This document shows, one piece after another, positions 19,360-28,951 of a stretch of DNA of 64,000 nucleotides. Source of the DNA: Aquimarina macrocephali JAMB N27 (GTDB lineage Bacteria > Bacteroidota > Bacteroidia > Flavobacteriales > Flavobacteriaceae); NCBI RefSeq assembly GCF_000520995.1, contig NZ_JACA01000023.1:62001-126000 (forward strand). Direction: 5' to 3'. The notes beneath the pieces are model-generated. The model made no database searches, had not been told where the DNA came from, and saw only the letters and a list, made by a program, of their open reading frames with translations. A program made the position numbers and the translations under genes. Positions within the stretch are counted from its first letter, which is position 1. The number at the start of each line of letters is the position of its first letter.

Positions 19360-19758
19360 ATGCAAAATCGCACAGGTACATATTTAAGTTTTCTTACTCT
19401 TAAATGGTTAGGGGTATTTATTCTTTTAACACATATTGGAGGGTATTCTAATTATACCCAGCCTGTTGATTTTAAAGAAACTATTGAATTACTGGTTTCA
19501 CCAGAAGGGTCTGCTTCGCCTCAAAACATTATTTTTTTTAGCAATGTTATTGATCCAGAAAAAAGCAGTGATTCTCCATATATCGAATACAAATACCTGA
19601 CTCTCTTATCAATAAACCACACTAAGCTTAACAGGGTTATTAAAAAAAATCAATCTTTTTTTATTCGTTTGTTTCACAAACATAAAATAATCAACACTCA
19701 ATACAATTCTTCTTACAACGATAAAGAAGATGTTTTTCATTTCAATTTTATAGGATAA
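19360..19758 (+). CDS. Hypothetical protein with N-terminal hydrophobic segment
   Basis: A 132-residue protein that I do not recognise. A hydrophobic segment (about residues 8-27, FLTLKWLGVFILLTHIGGYS) may be a signal or membrane anchor. The remainder has no clear motif; a basic, His- and Lys-rich part lies at residues 90-120. A TAAATTTG box at 19345-19352 is only 7 bases before the ATG, so the mRNA may have almost no leader, though no clear -33 TTG is present. Confidence 0.6.
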   Translation: MQNRTGTYLSFLTLKWLGVFILLTHIGGYSNYTQPVDFKETIELLVSPEGSASPQNIIFFSNVIDPEKSSDSPYIEYKYLTLLSINHTKLNRVIKKNQSFFIRLFHKHKIINTQYNSSYNDKEDVFHFNFIG

Positions 19759-19858
19759 CATCTTATCCACCTATCACCTATACGGTTTACAAATAATCTA
19801 CTAACAACTTGTTTATTTCTTACAAAAAGAAACGAATAGGTATTATTAATTCCCAGAA

Positions 19859-20053
19859 ATGAAAAAGTTCAAAAAAACGTTGAGACGCTTAGCCTTGGTC
19901 TTACTTATTATAATGGCTTCTTTACTTCCTGTTCCTGTGTTTATTCTGAAAAAAGATGGAAAATTTGATGATGATCACATCATTGAACTTGTAGATGCAA
20001 AAGAAGATGATACAGAGACCGAAACAAAAATCACCACCAAATTTAAATCATAA
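19859..20053 (+). CDS. Small single-span membrane protein
   Basis: A 64-residue protein of unknown role. A basic start (MKKFKKTLRRL) is followed by one membrane segment (about residues 11-30), then a charged tail rich in Asp, Glu, Lys and Thr. The order fits an N-in membrane protein with the acidic tail outside. It is followed closely by a strong palindromic terminator, which supports expression as a real gene. Confidence 0.6.
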   Translation: MKKFKKTLRRLALVLLIIMASLLPVPVFILKKDGKFDDDHIIELVDAKEDDTETETKITTKFKS

Positions 20054-20075
20054 TTACTTATGTTTCTATAATGAA

Positions 20076-20112
20076 ACAGGCCTTCAGGATCATGATCCTG
20101 AAGGCCTTTGTA
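20076..20112. terminator. Perfect 30-bp palindromic terminator
   Basis: Bases 20078-20107 form an exact palindrome (each arm AGGCCTTCAGGATCA) with a short T-rich tail on the plus side. It separates the small membrane gene from the convergent peptide transporter. Confidence 0.75.
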
Positions 20113-20175
20113 TTTTCAACACAACAACTTCTGCGAGTTTTATTTTAAAAATTCAACTTTAATCCGGTTTATGTA

Positions 20176-21735
20176 TTAGTGTATACCTACCATTAATTTT
20201 TTAATAAGTGGTGAGATCATAATTGCTACCACTCCTATTCCCATTGTAATAACACCAAAATTGGCATATACAGACACATAAGAATATAATTGCTGAAAAG
20301 CTTCTGTATTATTACCCTCTACCAATGTATTAGATAATCCTGTAATAGTCTCACTTATGGTTCCCGAGAGGCCTTCTGAAAAAATACTGGCTTCTCCCTC
20401 TTTTACAGTGGTAAGTTTTGCTATTTTTCCTGCAAAAAAATGTCCATAGAAATTTGCCGAAAACCAAACCCCCATAATGAAGGTAACATATTTTACTGGT
20501 GATAATTCGGTTATTTTAGAAAGTCCAATTGGGGATAAGAATAATTCTCCGACGGTTAGCACAAGGTATCCAAAAATCAAATAAAACATTGGTGTTCTTG
20601 CGTATTCATCAACTTCTTGAGCAGACATTCCAAAAATTAGAAACCCTAATCCCAGAAATAGCATTCCTAAACCAAATTTGATAGCCGAATTAGGGTTTGC
20701 TTTTTTCTTACTCAAAAATGTCCATAGTAGTGCAAAAGGGATTGCTAATACTACTATCCAGGTAGAGTTAATACTATTAGTTTGCGCTGCATTAATACCA
20801 ACAAGATTTACATTTCTGTCTGCAAATAATGTAAGTGAGCTACCGGCTTGTTCAAATACTGCTGCAAACAAAGCATACAGACTTGTAAAATATACTGCAA
20901 CCAATAATCTTTTTCGTTCTTTGATTGATACTTTTGTTAAAATATAGGATATATATCCTATCAAAAAGAAAGTCGCAATCCAGACCAGGTAATGCTCAAA
21001 TTCATTAAATCTTACAATTAACGCAAATACAGGAACCGATAACCATGCCAAAAACCATATTCGGTCTCCTTTGTTAAGCCCATATATTTTCTTTTCATAA
21101 TTCTTGATATCGGGCACTAGTCCCTTATCTCCGAAAACAGCTAGTTGTGTTCCTCGTTTAAAAACTACAAGCCCAACCAACATTCCTATTCCTGCTAATA
21201 AAAACCCATAATGCCATCCATATAATTCGGCAAGCCAAGCACACATTAAAGGAGCTATTGCTCCTCCCAAATTAATTCCCAGATAAAAAATCGTAAATCC
21301 AGAATCTCTTCTCCCATCTCCTTCTTTATACAATGTACCCACCATTGTTGAAATATTGGGTTTAAAGAAACCATTCCCAACGATTATTAAGGCCAGTGAA
21401 CCGTAGAAAAATACAGGGGTCTCTATAGTTAGGAAAAAATGTCCTGCTGCCATCAAAACTCCTCCAAGTATGATGGATTTTCTATATCCAATATACCTAT
21501 CTGCTATAATACCACCAATCATAGGGGTGACATATACTAATGACATATATGCAGCCATTACTCCAAATGATTTATCGTCAGAATATAAAAGATGTTTGGT
21601 CATATATAGCACCAAAAGTGCTTTCATACCGTAAAAAGAGAATCGTTCCCATAATTCTGCAAAAAACAGATACAATAACCCTTTGGGGTGTCCGAATACT
21701 TCCTGCCTATTTACTTCAGTTTGATCTGAATTCAT
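20176..21735 (-). CDS. Proton-dependent oligopeptide transporter (POT/PTR family)
   Basis: A 519-residue major-facilitator protein that imports di- and tripeptides with protons. The N-terminal FFAELWERFSFYGMKALLVL carries the ExxERFxYY-like POT motif. About fourteen hydrophobic segments are present, and GNGFFKPNISTMVG is the second POT signature. The C-terminal part (LFLSPIGLSKITELSPVK) is also typical. It stands alone with its own upstream region. Confidence 0.93.
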   Translation of the reverse strand: MNSDQTEVNRQEVFGHPKGLLYLFFAELWERFSFYGMKALLVLYMTKHLLYSDDKSFGVMAAYMSLVYVTPMIGGIIADRYIGYRKSIILGGVLMAAGHFFLTIETPVFFYGSLALIIVGNGFFKPNISTMVGTLYKEGDGRRDSGFTIFYLGINLGGAIAPLMCAWLAELYGWHYGFLLAGIGMLVGLVVFKRGTQLAVFGDKGLVPDIKNYEKKIYGLNKGDRIWFLAWLSVPVFALIVRFNEFEHYLVWIATFFLIGYISYILTKVSIKERKRLLVAVYFTSLYALFAAVFEQAGSSLTLFADRNVNLVGINAAQTNSINSTWIVVLAIPFALLWTFLSKKKANPNSAIKFGLGMLFLGLGFLIFGMSAQEVDEYARTPMFYLIFGYLVLTVGELFLSPIGLSKITELSPVKYVTFIMGVWFSANFYGHFFAGKIAKLTTVKEGEASIFSEGLSGTISETITGLSNTLVEGNNTEAFQQLYSYVSVYANFGVITMGIGVVAIMISPLIKKLMVGIH

Positions 21736-21870
21736 GTTATGTGTTTAAATTATTCTAAACACAAAGCATCAATACTTTATGATTAACTAAAAGGAAAGTT
21801 CTAAAAAATAGTAATTTATATTAAATTGTTATTCTCTTACAAGTAGTTACAAATAATCACAATCTATGTT

Positions 21871-23001
21871 TTATGAAGTTTTATTGAACTCTTCTAATAG
21901 TGTTTGATCAATGCTAATATTTTCTGGAATAACTCGAAGTCTGTATTTTCCCTGTCCCATAAATGTGAACAAATCTTTTCTTTCCAATTGTGATATAGGT
22001 TGTAACTGAAGTATTGTATTGATATTTTCTATAATTCTGCTTAAATAGGTCTGGCTCTTTATTTCTCCTCCAGAATTCACTAATAAATACTGTCCATCTC
22101 CTGCCTCATATTTTCGTTTTATGGCAAATTTTAATAAGTTTTTGTATTGCGTTGTTTTGGAACCAAAATCTATGGTTTTATCATAAATTTCTTTAGATGG
22201 AATTGTTATTTTTACCAATGACCAATCCATAAATTTAATTGTCATTTCGCTAGGCTTAGGTGTCAATGCCAATTGAATAACCCAACTTGTTGCTAACACC
22301 AGGAAAACTGAAATAAATGTTGTTTTAGCAATAATCTTTATCAAATGCCCATACAATTCATTGCTCATTACCACAAAAACATCTGGCATTTGTGATACTA
22401 GCATTAAAAAAAAGGCCACTACCGAAATTACTGCTACTAATTTTAATCCTCGATTCATAAATGTCCTATAGAACGAAACAATAAGTAACCAAGTAAGTAG
22501 ACAAGAAAACATCAAATCCGGGACACTACTAATTCGTATTCCATTTACTACAGGTGTATCTTTAAATGTTTGGATTAAAACAAAAGTTACAATAGACACT
22601 ACCACTGCAATACCTATAAGGATAAGGGTGTTTCTTTTATTTTTTGACAAAAACTGAGGTGCAAAATCAAAATAAAATAGTGCCATAATTAAAACCAGAG
22701 TATTCAGCACCGAGAAAAAACTATATCCTATATCGTAGATAATCGTATCTGTAAATAAGAAGAGGTTACCCATATAAATCCAACCTCCAGAAAACACCCA
22801 TACAAAAAGGGCTAGACTTAAATACAACAAGCCTTTATCTATTCTTTTTTGAGAATCATCTTCTTCTAAAAACTGTCTAAAACGTTTCCTTATATTATAC
22901 CATATAGCCAATAACAATATCCCTCCTATCAAGGCGATACATATATGTGCCAGGCTATAAAACTTAGTAATATCTGACATATAAATTATGTGTAATATCA
23001 T
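21871..23001 (-). CDS. Seven-span membrane protein with cytoplasmic C-terminal domain
   Basis: I do not recognise the family. About seven hydrophobic segments fill residues 12-260 (first at AHICIALIGGILLLAIWY), and a soluble C-terminal part of about 115 residues follows. That part (YLSRIIENINTILQLQPISQ, then GQGKYRLRVIP) could be a small winged-helix-like domain, which is only a guess. The layout resembles a membrane sensor with a cytoplasmic output domain. The frame is open from ATG 23001, but ATG 22980 (MSDITKFYS) may be the true start. It is a single gene. Confidence 0.65.
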   Translation of the reverse strand: MILHIIYMSDITKFYSLAHICIALIGGILLLAIWYNIRKRFRQFLEEDDSQKRIDKGLLYLSLALFVWVFSGGWIYMGNLFLFTDTIIYDIGYSFFSVLNTLVLIMALFYFDFAPQFLSKNKRNTLILIGIAVVVSIVTFVLIQTFKDTPVVNGIRISSVPDLMFSCLLTWLLIVSFYRTFMNRGLKLVAVISVVAFFLMLVSQMPDVFVVMSNELYGHLIKIIAKTTFISVFLVLATSWVIQLALTPKPSEMTIKFMDWSLVKITIPSKEIYDKTIDFGSKTTQYKNLLKFAIKRKYEAGDGQYLLVNSGGEIKSQTYLSRIIENINTILQLQPISQLERKDLFTFMGQGKYRLRVIPENISIDQTLLEEFNKTS

Positions 23002-23182
23002 TTCTCACCTGAAATTTAGAGTAATTTCAAAAAATAAGATCGATAATTATCCTCGACCAATTTACATATATCTTTAAAAAGAAACACATTCAAATTTTGA
23101 AATCTTATTGGATCATGAAACTGGCCCTTATGTATTACTGTATAGTATTTTTCTATTGAAAGATATACGGTAATAGTTTTTA

Positions 23183-23716
23183 ATGTATGAGTTTGAATAT
23201 TTTTACGACTTTTATAAAGTGATTACAAATTTTCAAAAAATAGGATTAGGTGGTGGATGTCATTGGTGCACCGAAGCAGTTTTTCAATCTTTAAAAGGAG
23301 TGGTAAAAGTTGAGCAAGGGTATATTAAAGGCTGTAAAGAAAATTCTTATTTTTCTGAAGCAATACTTGTGTATTTTGATCCAGAAATAATTCTACTTAA
23401 AGATCTTATCGAAATTCATCTACACACTCACAAAAGCACATCTAATCATAGTTTTAGAGAAAAATACAGAAGTGCGGTATACTATTTTGAAGAATCTGAT
23501 AAGCAAATCATACAGATTATTCTTAATACACTTCAAAAAGATTTTGACAATGAGGTTATTACCCAGGTTTTAGCATTTCGGGAATTTAAGTCTTCAAGGG
23601 TTGAGCTTCTCGATTATTATTCGCGTAATCCCGAAAAGCCTTTTTGCAGAAAATATATTCATCCAAAATTGGAGATATTACGAAAAAAATACACAGAATT
23701 AACAACTCTTTCTTAA
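23183..23716 (+). CDS. Divergent MsrA-type methionine sulfoxide reductase
   Basis: MsrA reduces methionine-S-sulfoxide in proteins. Here the catalytic region reads GLGGGCHWCTEAVFQ, with the nucleophile Cys kept but the usual Phe of GCFW replaced by His. The HDPT region, which supplies an active-site Asp in typical enzymes, reads HKST; the QYRSA region is KYRSAVYY. The protein is 177 residues and has a C-terminal Cys in KPFCRKY. The changes suggest altered substrate use or weak activity. It is not part of an operon. Confidence 0.75.
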   Translation: MYEFEYFYDFYKVITNFQKIGLGGGCHWCTEAVFQSLKGVVKVEQGYIKGCKENSYFSEAILVYFDPEIILLKDLIEIHLHTHKSTSNHSFREKYRSAVYYFEESDKQIIQIILNTLQKDFDNEVITQVLAFREFKSSRVELLDYYSRNPEKPFCRKYIHPKLEILRKKYTELTTLS

Positions 23717-23835
23717 TGGCTTAATTTATAGTATTAGCAATAAGGGTATTTGAAATATTACTTATAAAAGCTATCTCGGGCATTATGATCGCTCTGCATA
23801 AATTCAGTCGAAAGTATCATTTAGGAATTCTATCC

Positions 23836-24159
23836 TCATACAAAATTTTTATAATCTTCTCTTACCGGACTAAACGTATCTAAGACCCTGCAATCTGTCA
23901 ATGCAGTTCCACTATGAGCTACATTCGGGGGTATTACGGCAACAAATCCTTTTTCATAAATATTTGTTTCTTCACTGATCGTTAGCTCTAATTTACCTTC
24001 TAAAACCTGTGTTGTCTGTTCATGAATATGAGAGTGCAATGGTAAAACCGCTCCTTTCTTTATTTCCCAAAAAGCGAGAGTTGAATTTTCGGTATGGATA
24101 AATTTACCTTTGAAACCTTCCATTATCTCTTTCTCTTCGATTTTTGAAATCTCTATCAT
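23836..24159 (-). CDS. Cupin-domain protein
   Basis: A 107-residue single cupin barrel. The metal-binding histidines are in LPLHSHIHEQTTQVLEGK (motif 1), and motif 2 is PPNVAHSG. Small cupins of this form include metal enzymes and sugar-binding proteins, so no reaction can be given. It lies 12 bp after purM on the same strand and is probably cotranscribed with it. Confidence 0.85.
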   Translation of the reverse strand: MIEISKIEEKEIMEGFKGKFIHTENSTLAFWEIKKGAVLPLHSHIHEQTTQVLEGKLELTISEETNIYEKGFVAVIPPNVAHSGTALTDCRVLDTFSPVREDYKNFV

Positions 24160-24171
24160 AGGTAAAACAAT

Positions 24172-25350
24172 TTAATAGATATAAGTTCCAAACTCACTTT
24201 TGATTGTAAGTTTTTTCTCTTCAGAAGCCTCGACACGGCCAACTATTTGGGCATCTACGTTAAAGCTTTTTGAAATCGATATGATTTCTTCTGCTATTTC
24301 TGGAGAAACATAGAGCTCCATACGATGTCCCATATTAAATACCTGGTACATTTCTTTCCAATCTGTTCCAGAATTTTCCTGAATCAATTTAAATAGTGGA
24401 GGAACATCAAATAAGTTATCTTTTACGATATGCAGATTATCTATAAAATGTAGAATCTTAGTTTGAGCACCACCACTGCAATGCACCATTCCGTGAATGG
24501 TTTCTTTATCAAACTTTGCTAATATTTTTTTAATAATAGGAGCATATGTTCTGGTAGGTGATAATACTAATTTACCGGCATCGATCGGTGCATTTTCCAC
24601 AGCATCGGTTAAATTTGTTTTACCAGAGTACACCAAGTCTGAAGGTACAGAGGGATCAAAACTTTCTGGGTATTTTTCTGCAAGAATTTTACTAAACACA
24701 TCATGTCGAGCAGATGTTAAGCCATTGCTTCCCATACCACCATTATATTCTTTTTCATAGCTTGCCTGCCCAAAAGAAGCCAATCCTACAATTACATCAC
24801 CTGCCTTTATATTCGCATTATCAATTACATCTTTACGTTTCATACGAGCAGTTACTGTAGAATCTACAATAATCGTTCGTACCAGATCTCCAACATCGGC
24901 AGTTTCTCCACCTGTAGAATGGATTTCAACTCCAAAATCTTTAAGTTCTTTAAGTAATTCTTCGGTTCCGTTAATGATTGCAGATATCACTTCGCCCGGG
25001 ATCAGGTTTTTATTTCTTCCGATAGTAGAAGACAACATTATATTATCGGTTGCTCCCACACATAATAAATCATCGATATTCATGATTAGTGCATCTTGAG
25101 CAATTCCTTTCCATACAGACACATCTCCGGTTTCTTTCCAATACATATATGCCAGAGAAGATTTGGTTCCTGCTCCATCGGCATGCATAATCAAACAATA
25201 TTCTTGATCACCGGTTAAATGATCTGGTACAATTTTGCAAAATGCCTTTGAAAAAAGTCCTTTATCAATATTTTTAATTGCATTATGCACATCTTCTTTG
25301 GACGCAGAAACTCCACGTTGCGCATAGCGTTTACTTACTTCTTGACTCAT
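24172..25350 (-). CDS. purM: Phosphoribosylformylglycinamidine cyclo-ligase (AIR synthase)
   Basis: PurM makes aminoimidazole ribotide from formylglycinamidine ribotide using ATP, in de novo purine synthesis. The 392-residue protein has MHADGAGTKSSLAYM, the DDLLCVGATDNIMLSS region, STGGETADVGD, and the GMVHCSGGAQTKI motif. This longer form is usual in Bacteroidota. Upstream, TATCTTTG on the minus strand (25377-25370) looks like a -7 box, 20 bases before the ATG, without a clear -33 TTG. Confidence 0.92.
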   Translation of the reverse strand: MSQEVSKRYAQRGVSASKEDVHNAIKNIDKGLFSKAFCKIVPDHLTGDQEYCLIMHADGAGTKSSLAYMYWKETGDVSVWKGIAQDALIMNIDDLLCVGATDNIMLSSTIGRNKNLIPGEVISAIINGTEELLKELKDFGVEIHSTGGETADVGDLVRTIIVDSTVTARMKRKDVIDNANIKAGDVIVGLASFGQASYEKEYNGGMGSNGLTSARHDVFSKILAEKYPESFDPSVPSDLVYSGKTNLTDAVENAPIDAGKLVLSPTRTYAPIIKKILAKFDKETIHGMVHCSGGAQTKILHFIDNLHIVKDNLFDVPPLFKLIQENSGTDWKEMYQVFNMGHRMELYVSPEIAEEIISISKSFNVDAQIVGRVEASEEKKLTIKSEFGTYIY

Positions 25351-25395
25351 TATATTAGGAATTAAGGCGCAAAGATAATTTAATTAATTACGAAT

Positions 25396-25467
25396 TGCGA
25401 ATTACGATGCACGAATTATAAAGTCTAAATTACTAAACTTAACATCATACAAGCATCATAATTCGCA
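25396..25467. repeat. Imperfect inverted repeat between purM and the curli operon
   Basis: The 14-base arms TGCGAATTACGATG (25396-25409) and CATCATAATTCGCA (25454-25467) are complementary at 13 of 14 positions. The left side also has short repeats of CGAATT. It lies upstream of purM and just downstream of the last curli-operon gene. It may be a small intergenic repeat or a transcription end. Confidence 0.5.
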
Positions 25468-25487
25468 AGTCAAAAATTAGAAATAAG

Positions 25488-26975
25488 CTATTCCCAATCG
25501 GGCATTGCTGCTTTTTGTAATATTGTTATCCTTCCATCTAAATCTGCAATGGGTACAGTCAGGATATTTTTTTCAGAAATACCATCATTCGAAGTGTTTA
25601 CAAAAATTATACTGGCTTCGTTTGGTGAAAATCGAGCATCCAGATCATTAGTTCCTGCTGTTTTATCTGTAGACAGATCTGTACTTACCATAGTACCAAA
25701 ATCATAGATAAACACACGAGAATCTAATTGACGATAATTTGGGTTTTCTGCTCCAGACATATCTCTGCTGTATAATAGTTTAGTTCCATCTACAGACAAA
25801 TTGATACTACCAGCAGCACCATTTTGGCCCGTAAGCACCGTATTTTGTACCACTCCAGCTCCATCAATTGTAAAAATCTGTACCGAATACCCATCTAAAT
25901 TATTCGTTTTTATGACAGTTATACCTGTGTTTTCATTTTTATCTACTTCGGTAATCAAATCACCAGTAGTTTGATATTCTAAGTTCAAGCCGCTTCCATC
26001 TATATTAATAGAATATAGTTTATTCTGATTAGGAAATAACAATTTTGCTCCATTGGCATCCCATGAAAAATCCACTTCTTCAAGGTTAAACCCAGATACT
26101 CCAACCGTAGAAGTAATTTGTTTTATTTGTGAACCATCCTGGTTCATTGTAAATAAATGAGTCTGAGAGCCGACGGATTGTAAAAAAGCAATTTTTTTGG
26201 TAGTAGCATTTCTTCTAGGTCTAAAACTATTTTTTGATACTGAAGTAAGCGATATTTCTGTTCCCCCACTCTCATCTGCAGAATAAATAACACTGTTACC
26301 GCCAACTAGTTTTGTATATACAATTCTATTGTTTGGTGGTCCCGCAGTCGTAAAGGCAAAAGTTGTACTATTAACCGGATCATTGATATCATCACTAGAG
26401 CTTACTTGCCAGAAATACTTCGTACTAAAAGAAAGTCCGGATACGGTATATGTTGTATCTGTAATATTTTCAAAAACTTCTACATTAGAATTTTCTTCGT
26501 TCCTTAAACTCACCTTGTAGGTAAGTTTATCTTTATCAGGATCCTTGGCGCTCCATACCAATTTAACTTCTAACGGAAGATCAACTGCATTATCTGCAGG
26601 TGTTGCTAAAATTGCTGCTTCCGGTGGGCGGTTGGTAGCTGTTGCTATATCCATTTCAAGAACTATTTCAAGCTCTTTATCTGCTAACACAGTAATTGCT
26701 TCAAAAACCGCTAACAATCCTTCTCGTTGACCCGAAAGAGAATAATCTCCCGAGGGCACATTTTTTAAATGATAGACACCTTCTTTATCTGTAAAAACAG
26801 TACTCGAGGCAGGATTCGTTGATATTTTTACATTTTCTAAAGGTTCGTTAGTTCCTTTTTTAACTACTTTTCCTTTAACAGATCCTAAACCTTCAGAATC
26901 AATAGTATCCTCACTACAAGAAGCTGCAGCTATAATTACAAAAACACTTATTATTCTTATGATAATTTTTCTCAC
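25488..26975 (-). CDS. Lipoprotein with regulatory-like, FN3 and beta-propeller domains, last gene of the curli operon
   Basis: A 495-residue lipoprotein (signal ending AAASCSED). Residues about 33-110 form a carboxypeptidase-regulatory-like beta domain (VKGKVVKKGTNEPLENVKI). Residues about 115-210 form an FN3-like domain (LSFSTKYFWQVSSSDD), and residues 215-495 contain TolB/PD40-like propeller repeats (IYSADESGGTEISLTS, LFTMNQDGSQIKQITS). It starts 3 bp past the csgG stop, so it is cotranscribed. A surface or periplasmic scaffold role in curli export or anchoring is inferred. Confidence 0.8.
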   Translation of the reverse strand: MRKIIIRIISVFVIIAAASCSEDTIDSEGLGSVKGKVVKKGTNEPLENVKISTNPASSTVFTDKEGVYHLKNVPSGDYSLSGQREGLLAVFEAITVLADKELEIVLEMDIATATNRPPEAAILATPADNAVDLPLEVKLVWSAKDPDKDKLTYKVSLRNEENSNVEVFENITDTTYTVSGLSFSTKYFWQVSSSDDINDPVNSTTFAFTTAGPPNNRIVYTKLVGGNSVIYSADESGGTEISLTSVSKNSFRPRRNATTKKIAFLQSVGSQTHLFTMNQDGSQIKQITSTVGVSGFNLEEVDFSWDANGAKLLFPNQNKLYSINIDGSGLNLEYQTTGDLITEVDKNENTGITVIKTNNLDGYSVQIFTIDGAGVVQNTVLTGQNGAAGSINLSVDGTKLLYSRDMSGAENPNYRQLDSRVFIYDFGTMVSTDLSTDKTAGTNDLDARFSPNEASIIFVNTSNDGISEKNILTVPIADLDGRITILQKAAMPDWE

Positions 26976-26978
26976 AAC

Positions 26979-28463
26979 CTATTTGTTTTTATCTTCTAGG
27001 ATTATACCTTCTTTTCTAATTTTTCTATTTCTTTTTCTTAACTCACGCAGTTCTACATTTTTCTCTTGTTTCTTTAATCTTGATTTTTTATTCGCCTTCA
27101 CAGGGTTTCCAAGATACCAATTAAGTCCAAAAGAAAAATTAAAATATTGATCATCTCGTTTTCCTTGAACTACATCATCCAATTCGTCACTAAGGACCAG
27201 ATTATGAGTAGCTCCAACAGAAATACCTATTTTATCAGAAATTAAATATTCTACACCACCACCATATTGAAACTTAAACAATGTAGTATCAAAATCATCA
27301 TCATTCACAATTCCGACTCCTCCAAATAAGAAGGGTGATAATTTATCAAAGGGTAAAAGATTTAATTCTGTATTAAGATCAAAAGCATTAAACCCCTTAG
27401 AGAATGAGTTTTGATTAGTGAGTTCAAATTTATTAATACTCACATTAACATTAAGGTATGGATTAAAATACCATCGAGCTCCAATCTTTGCAGAATAGGT
27501 AAGCTCTGGATTATTATAATCCCCACTAACTAAAGCGGTTCCTCCTTTTAAAAATGCAGAGATCTTGGCTCTTCTTTCTTTAAAGTATCGATCATACAAG
27601 GCAGTATTTTGGGCTTCATATTTTTCTGCTTTGTATTTTTCTATTAATGTATTTACAGCTTCTGACTCTGCATTAACAGCCCATAATTTATCTTCAATTC
27701 CTTCTACAATTAAAGATTCTACTGCTTTCTCTATTGCCTCTGACACTGCCATTTGAGCTGGTTCATTCTTGGTAAAACCAGTTTCAGCTTCAAGCAGTCT
27801 CTTAAATTTTATATATCTAAAGAAATTTGCGTCTAATGCTTGTGATAAAATAGTTTTAGACACATATACTGTTTTTAAGATTTTACCGCTAGAAGTAGAA
27901 ACTGCTCTTAAGTATATTGTAATTCTGTCTTGTCTATATTGAGTAGAAGCTCCTACCCCAAAATACCTTGCTCCCAATCCACCTGTAATGATATTAGAAT
28001 CATAAGACACAATACCTCCTTCGAGGATAATCCCCGCATATAATAATGGTGGTAATTGTGGTTCGTTGGTATTTTTGGTTTTTCTATATTCTTTTCTTGT
28101 AGAACGTATAATATTACGTTCGTTAAGCAAGTTGCTTAGGTTTTCTCTTTCGATAGGCACAAACCACTTAGAATCTTCGAGTGCTTTGATCAAAATTGTT
28201 GTTGCTCCCTGAGTAACAGCTGTACTAAAAGTACTTCCATTCTCTGTGGGTTTATATTGCCCCGTCTGATCTCTAAATTTATACACCCCGACAACAACAG
28301 GTTCTACCGGTGGCGGAAAATCCCTTAATGTTTTTGTAACTTCTGTATCTTCTCCTATTCTGGCATTTTCGATAGTTATGGGTTGATTAAAATACGTCCC
28401 ACATCCGTGTAATAAAAATGCGCAAGAAATTACTGCGATTACTTTATAAAACTTATGATACAT
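26979..28463 (-). CDS. csgG: CsgG-type curli secretion pore with fused C-terminal beta-barrel domain
   Basis: CsgG forms the nonameric outer-membrane pore that exports curlin. A lipoprotein signal ends LLHGCGTY. The CsgG domain follows (about residues 20-275), with VGVYKFRDQTGQYKP and FVPIERENLSNLLNERNIIRS matching its core, and VSYDSNIITGGLGARYFG. Unlike the roughly 277-residue E. coli protein, this one is 494 residues: after a helical linker (about 270-300), residues about 305-455 look like a small OmpA-like beta-barrel (GARWYFNPYLNVNVSINKFE; FLFGGVGIVND; FNFSFGLNWYLG), then a very basic tail of about 40 residues. It follows csgF by 6 bp. Confidence 0.88.
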   Translation of the reverse strand: MYHKFYKVIAVISCAFLLHGCGTYFNQPITIENARIGEDTEVTKTLRDFPPPVEPVVVGVYKFRDQTGQYKPTENGSTFSTAVTQGATTILIKALEDSKWFVPIERENLSNLLNERNIIRSTRKEYRKTKNTNEPQLPPLLYAGIILEGGIVSYDSNIITGGLGARYFGVGASTQYRQDRITIYLRAVSTSSGKILKTVYVSKTILSQALDANFFRYIKFKRLLEAETGFTKNEPAQMAVSEAIEKAVESLIVEGIEDKLWAVNAESEAVNTLIEKYKAEKYEAQNTALYDRYFKERRAKISAFLKGGTALVSGDYNNPELTYSAKIGARWYFNPYLNVNVSINKFELTNQNSFSKGFNAFDLNTELNLLPFDKLSPFLFGGVGIVNDDDFDTTLFKFQYGGGVEYLISDKIGISVGATHNLVLSDELDDVVQGKRDDQYFNFSFGLNWYLGNPVKANKKSRLKKQEKNVELRELRKRNRKIRKEGIILEDKNK

Positions 28464-28469
28464 TAAAAA

Positions 28470-28874
28470 TTAATTAGGAATTATTACTTGGGATTGATCT
28501 CCAGTGCTTGTATCTAAAATATTGATTACTAACCCTTCTCCGGAAGGAAAGATTTCTATGAATAATGATCCAAAATTATACGTCCCTTCGGTAAGACCTC
28601 CTTCTCCAAATTGTTCGGTAAATAGTGTTCTTGATATTTGACTTAATAACTGGTTATTCAGATTTTCTGTAAATCTTTCTACATCCGATCTTTGATCTCT
28701 TGAATCAGTAGGGTCTGTAAATTTATTCTGAGCTTCGGCAGAACTAAGGAGCCATTGATAATTAAAGGTATCTCCTCCAAAAGCAGGGTTTACAGGCTTA
28801 TATACCAAGTCTTGTCCAAAAGAAAAGCTACATATCGAGAAAACAAGAAAAAGCGTTATTAAAATTGGTTTCAC
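28470..28874 (-). CDS. csgF: Curli assembly protein CsgF
   Basis: CsgF acts at the cell surface and caps CsgG, linking secretion to nucleation. The 134-residue protein has a signal peptide ending CSFSFGQDLVYKP, and then NPAFGGDTFNYQWLLSSAEAQN, which is the conserved N-terminal region that enters the CsgG channel in characterised systems. Length matches E. coli CsgF. It lies 6 bp before csgG; an intergenic gap of 147 bp separates it from csgE. Confidence 0.93.
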   Translation of the reverse strand: MKPILITLFLVFSICSFSFGQDLVYKPVNPAFGGDTFNYQWLLSSAEAQNKFTDPTDSRDQRSDVERFTENLNNQLLSQISRTLFTEQFGEGGLTEGTYNFGSLFIEIFPSGEGLVINILDTSTGDQSQVIIPN

Positions 28875-28951
28875 ATGTTTAAATTTTAGTAATTATCTAT
28901 AAAGCTTTATTAAGATGAAGAACATCTGTGTAATCACTATGTTCTCTCATT

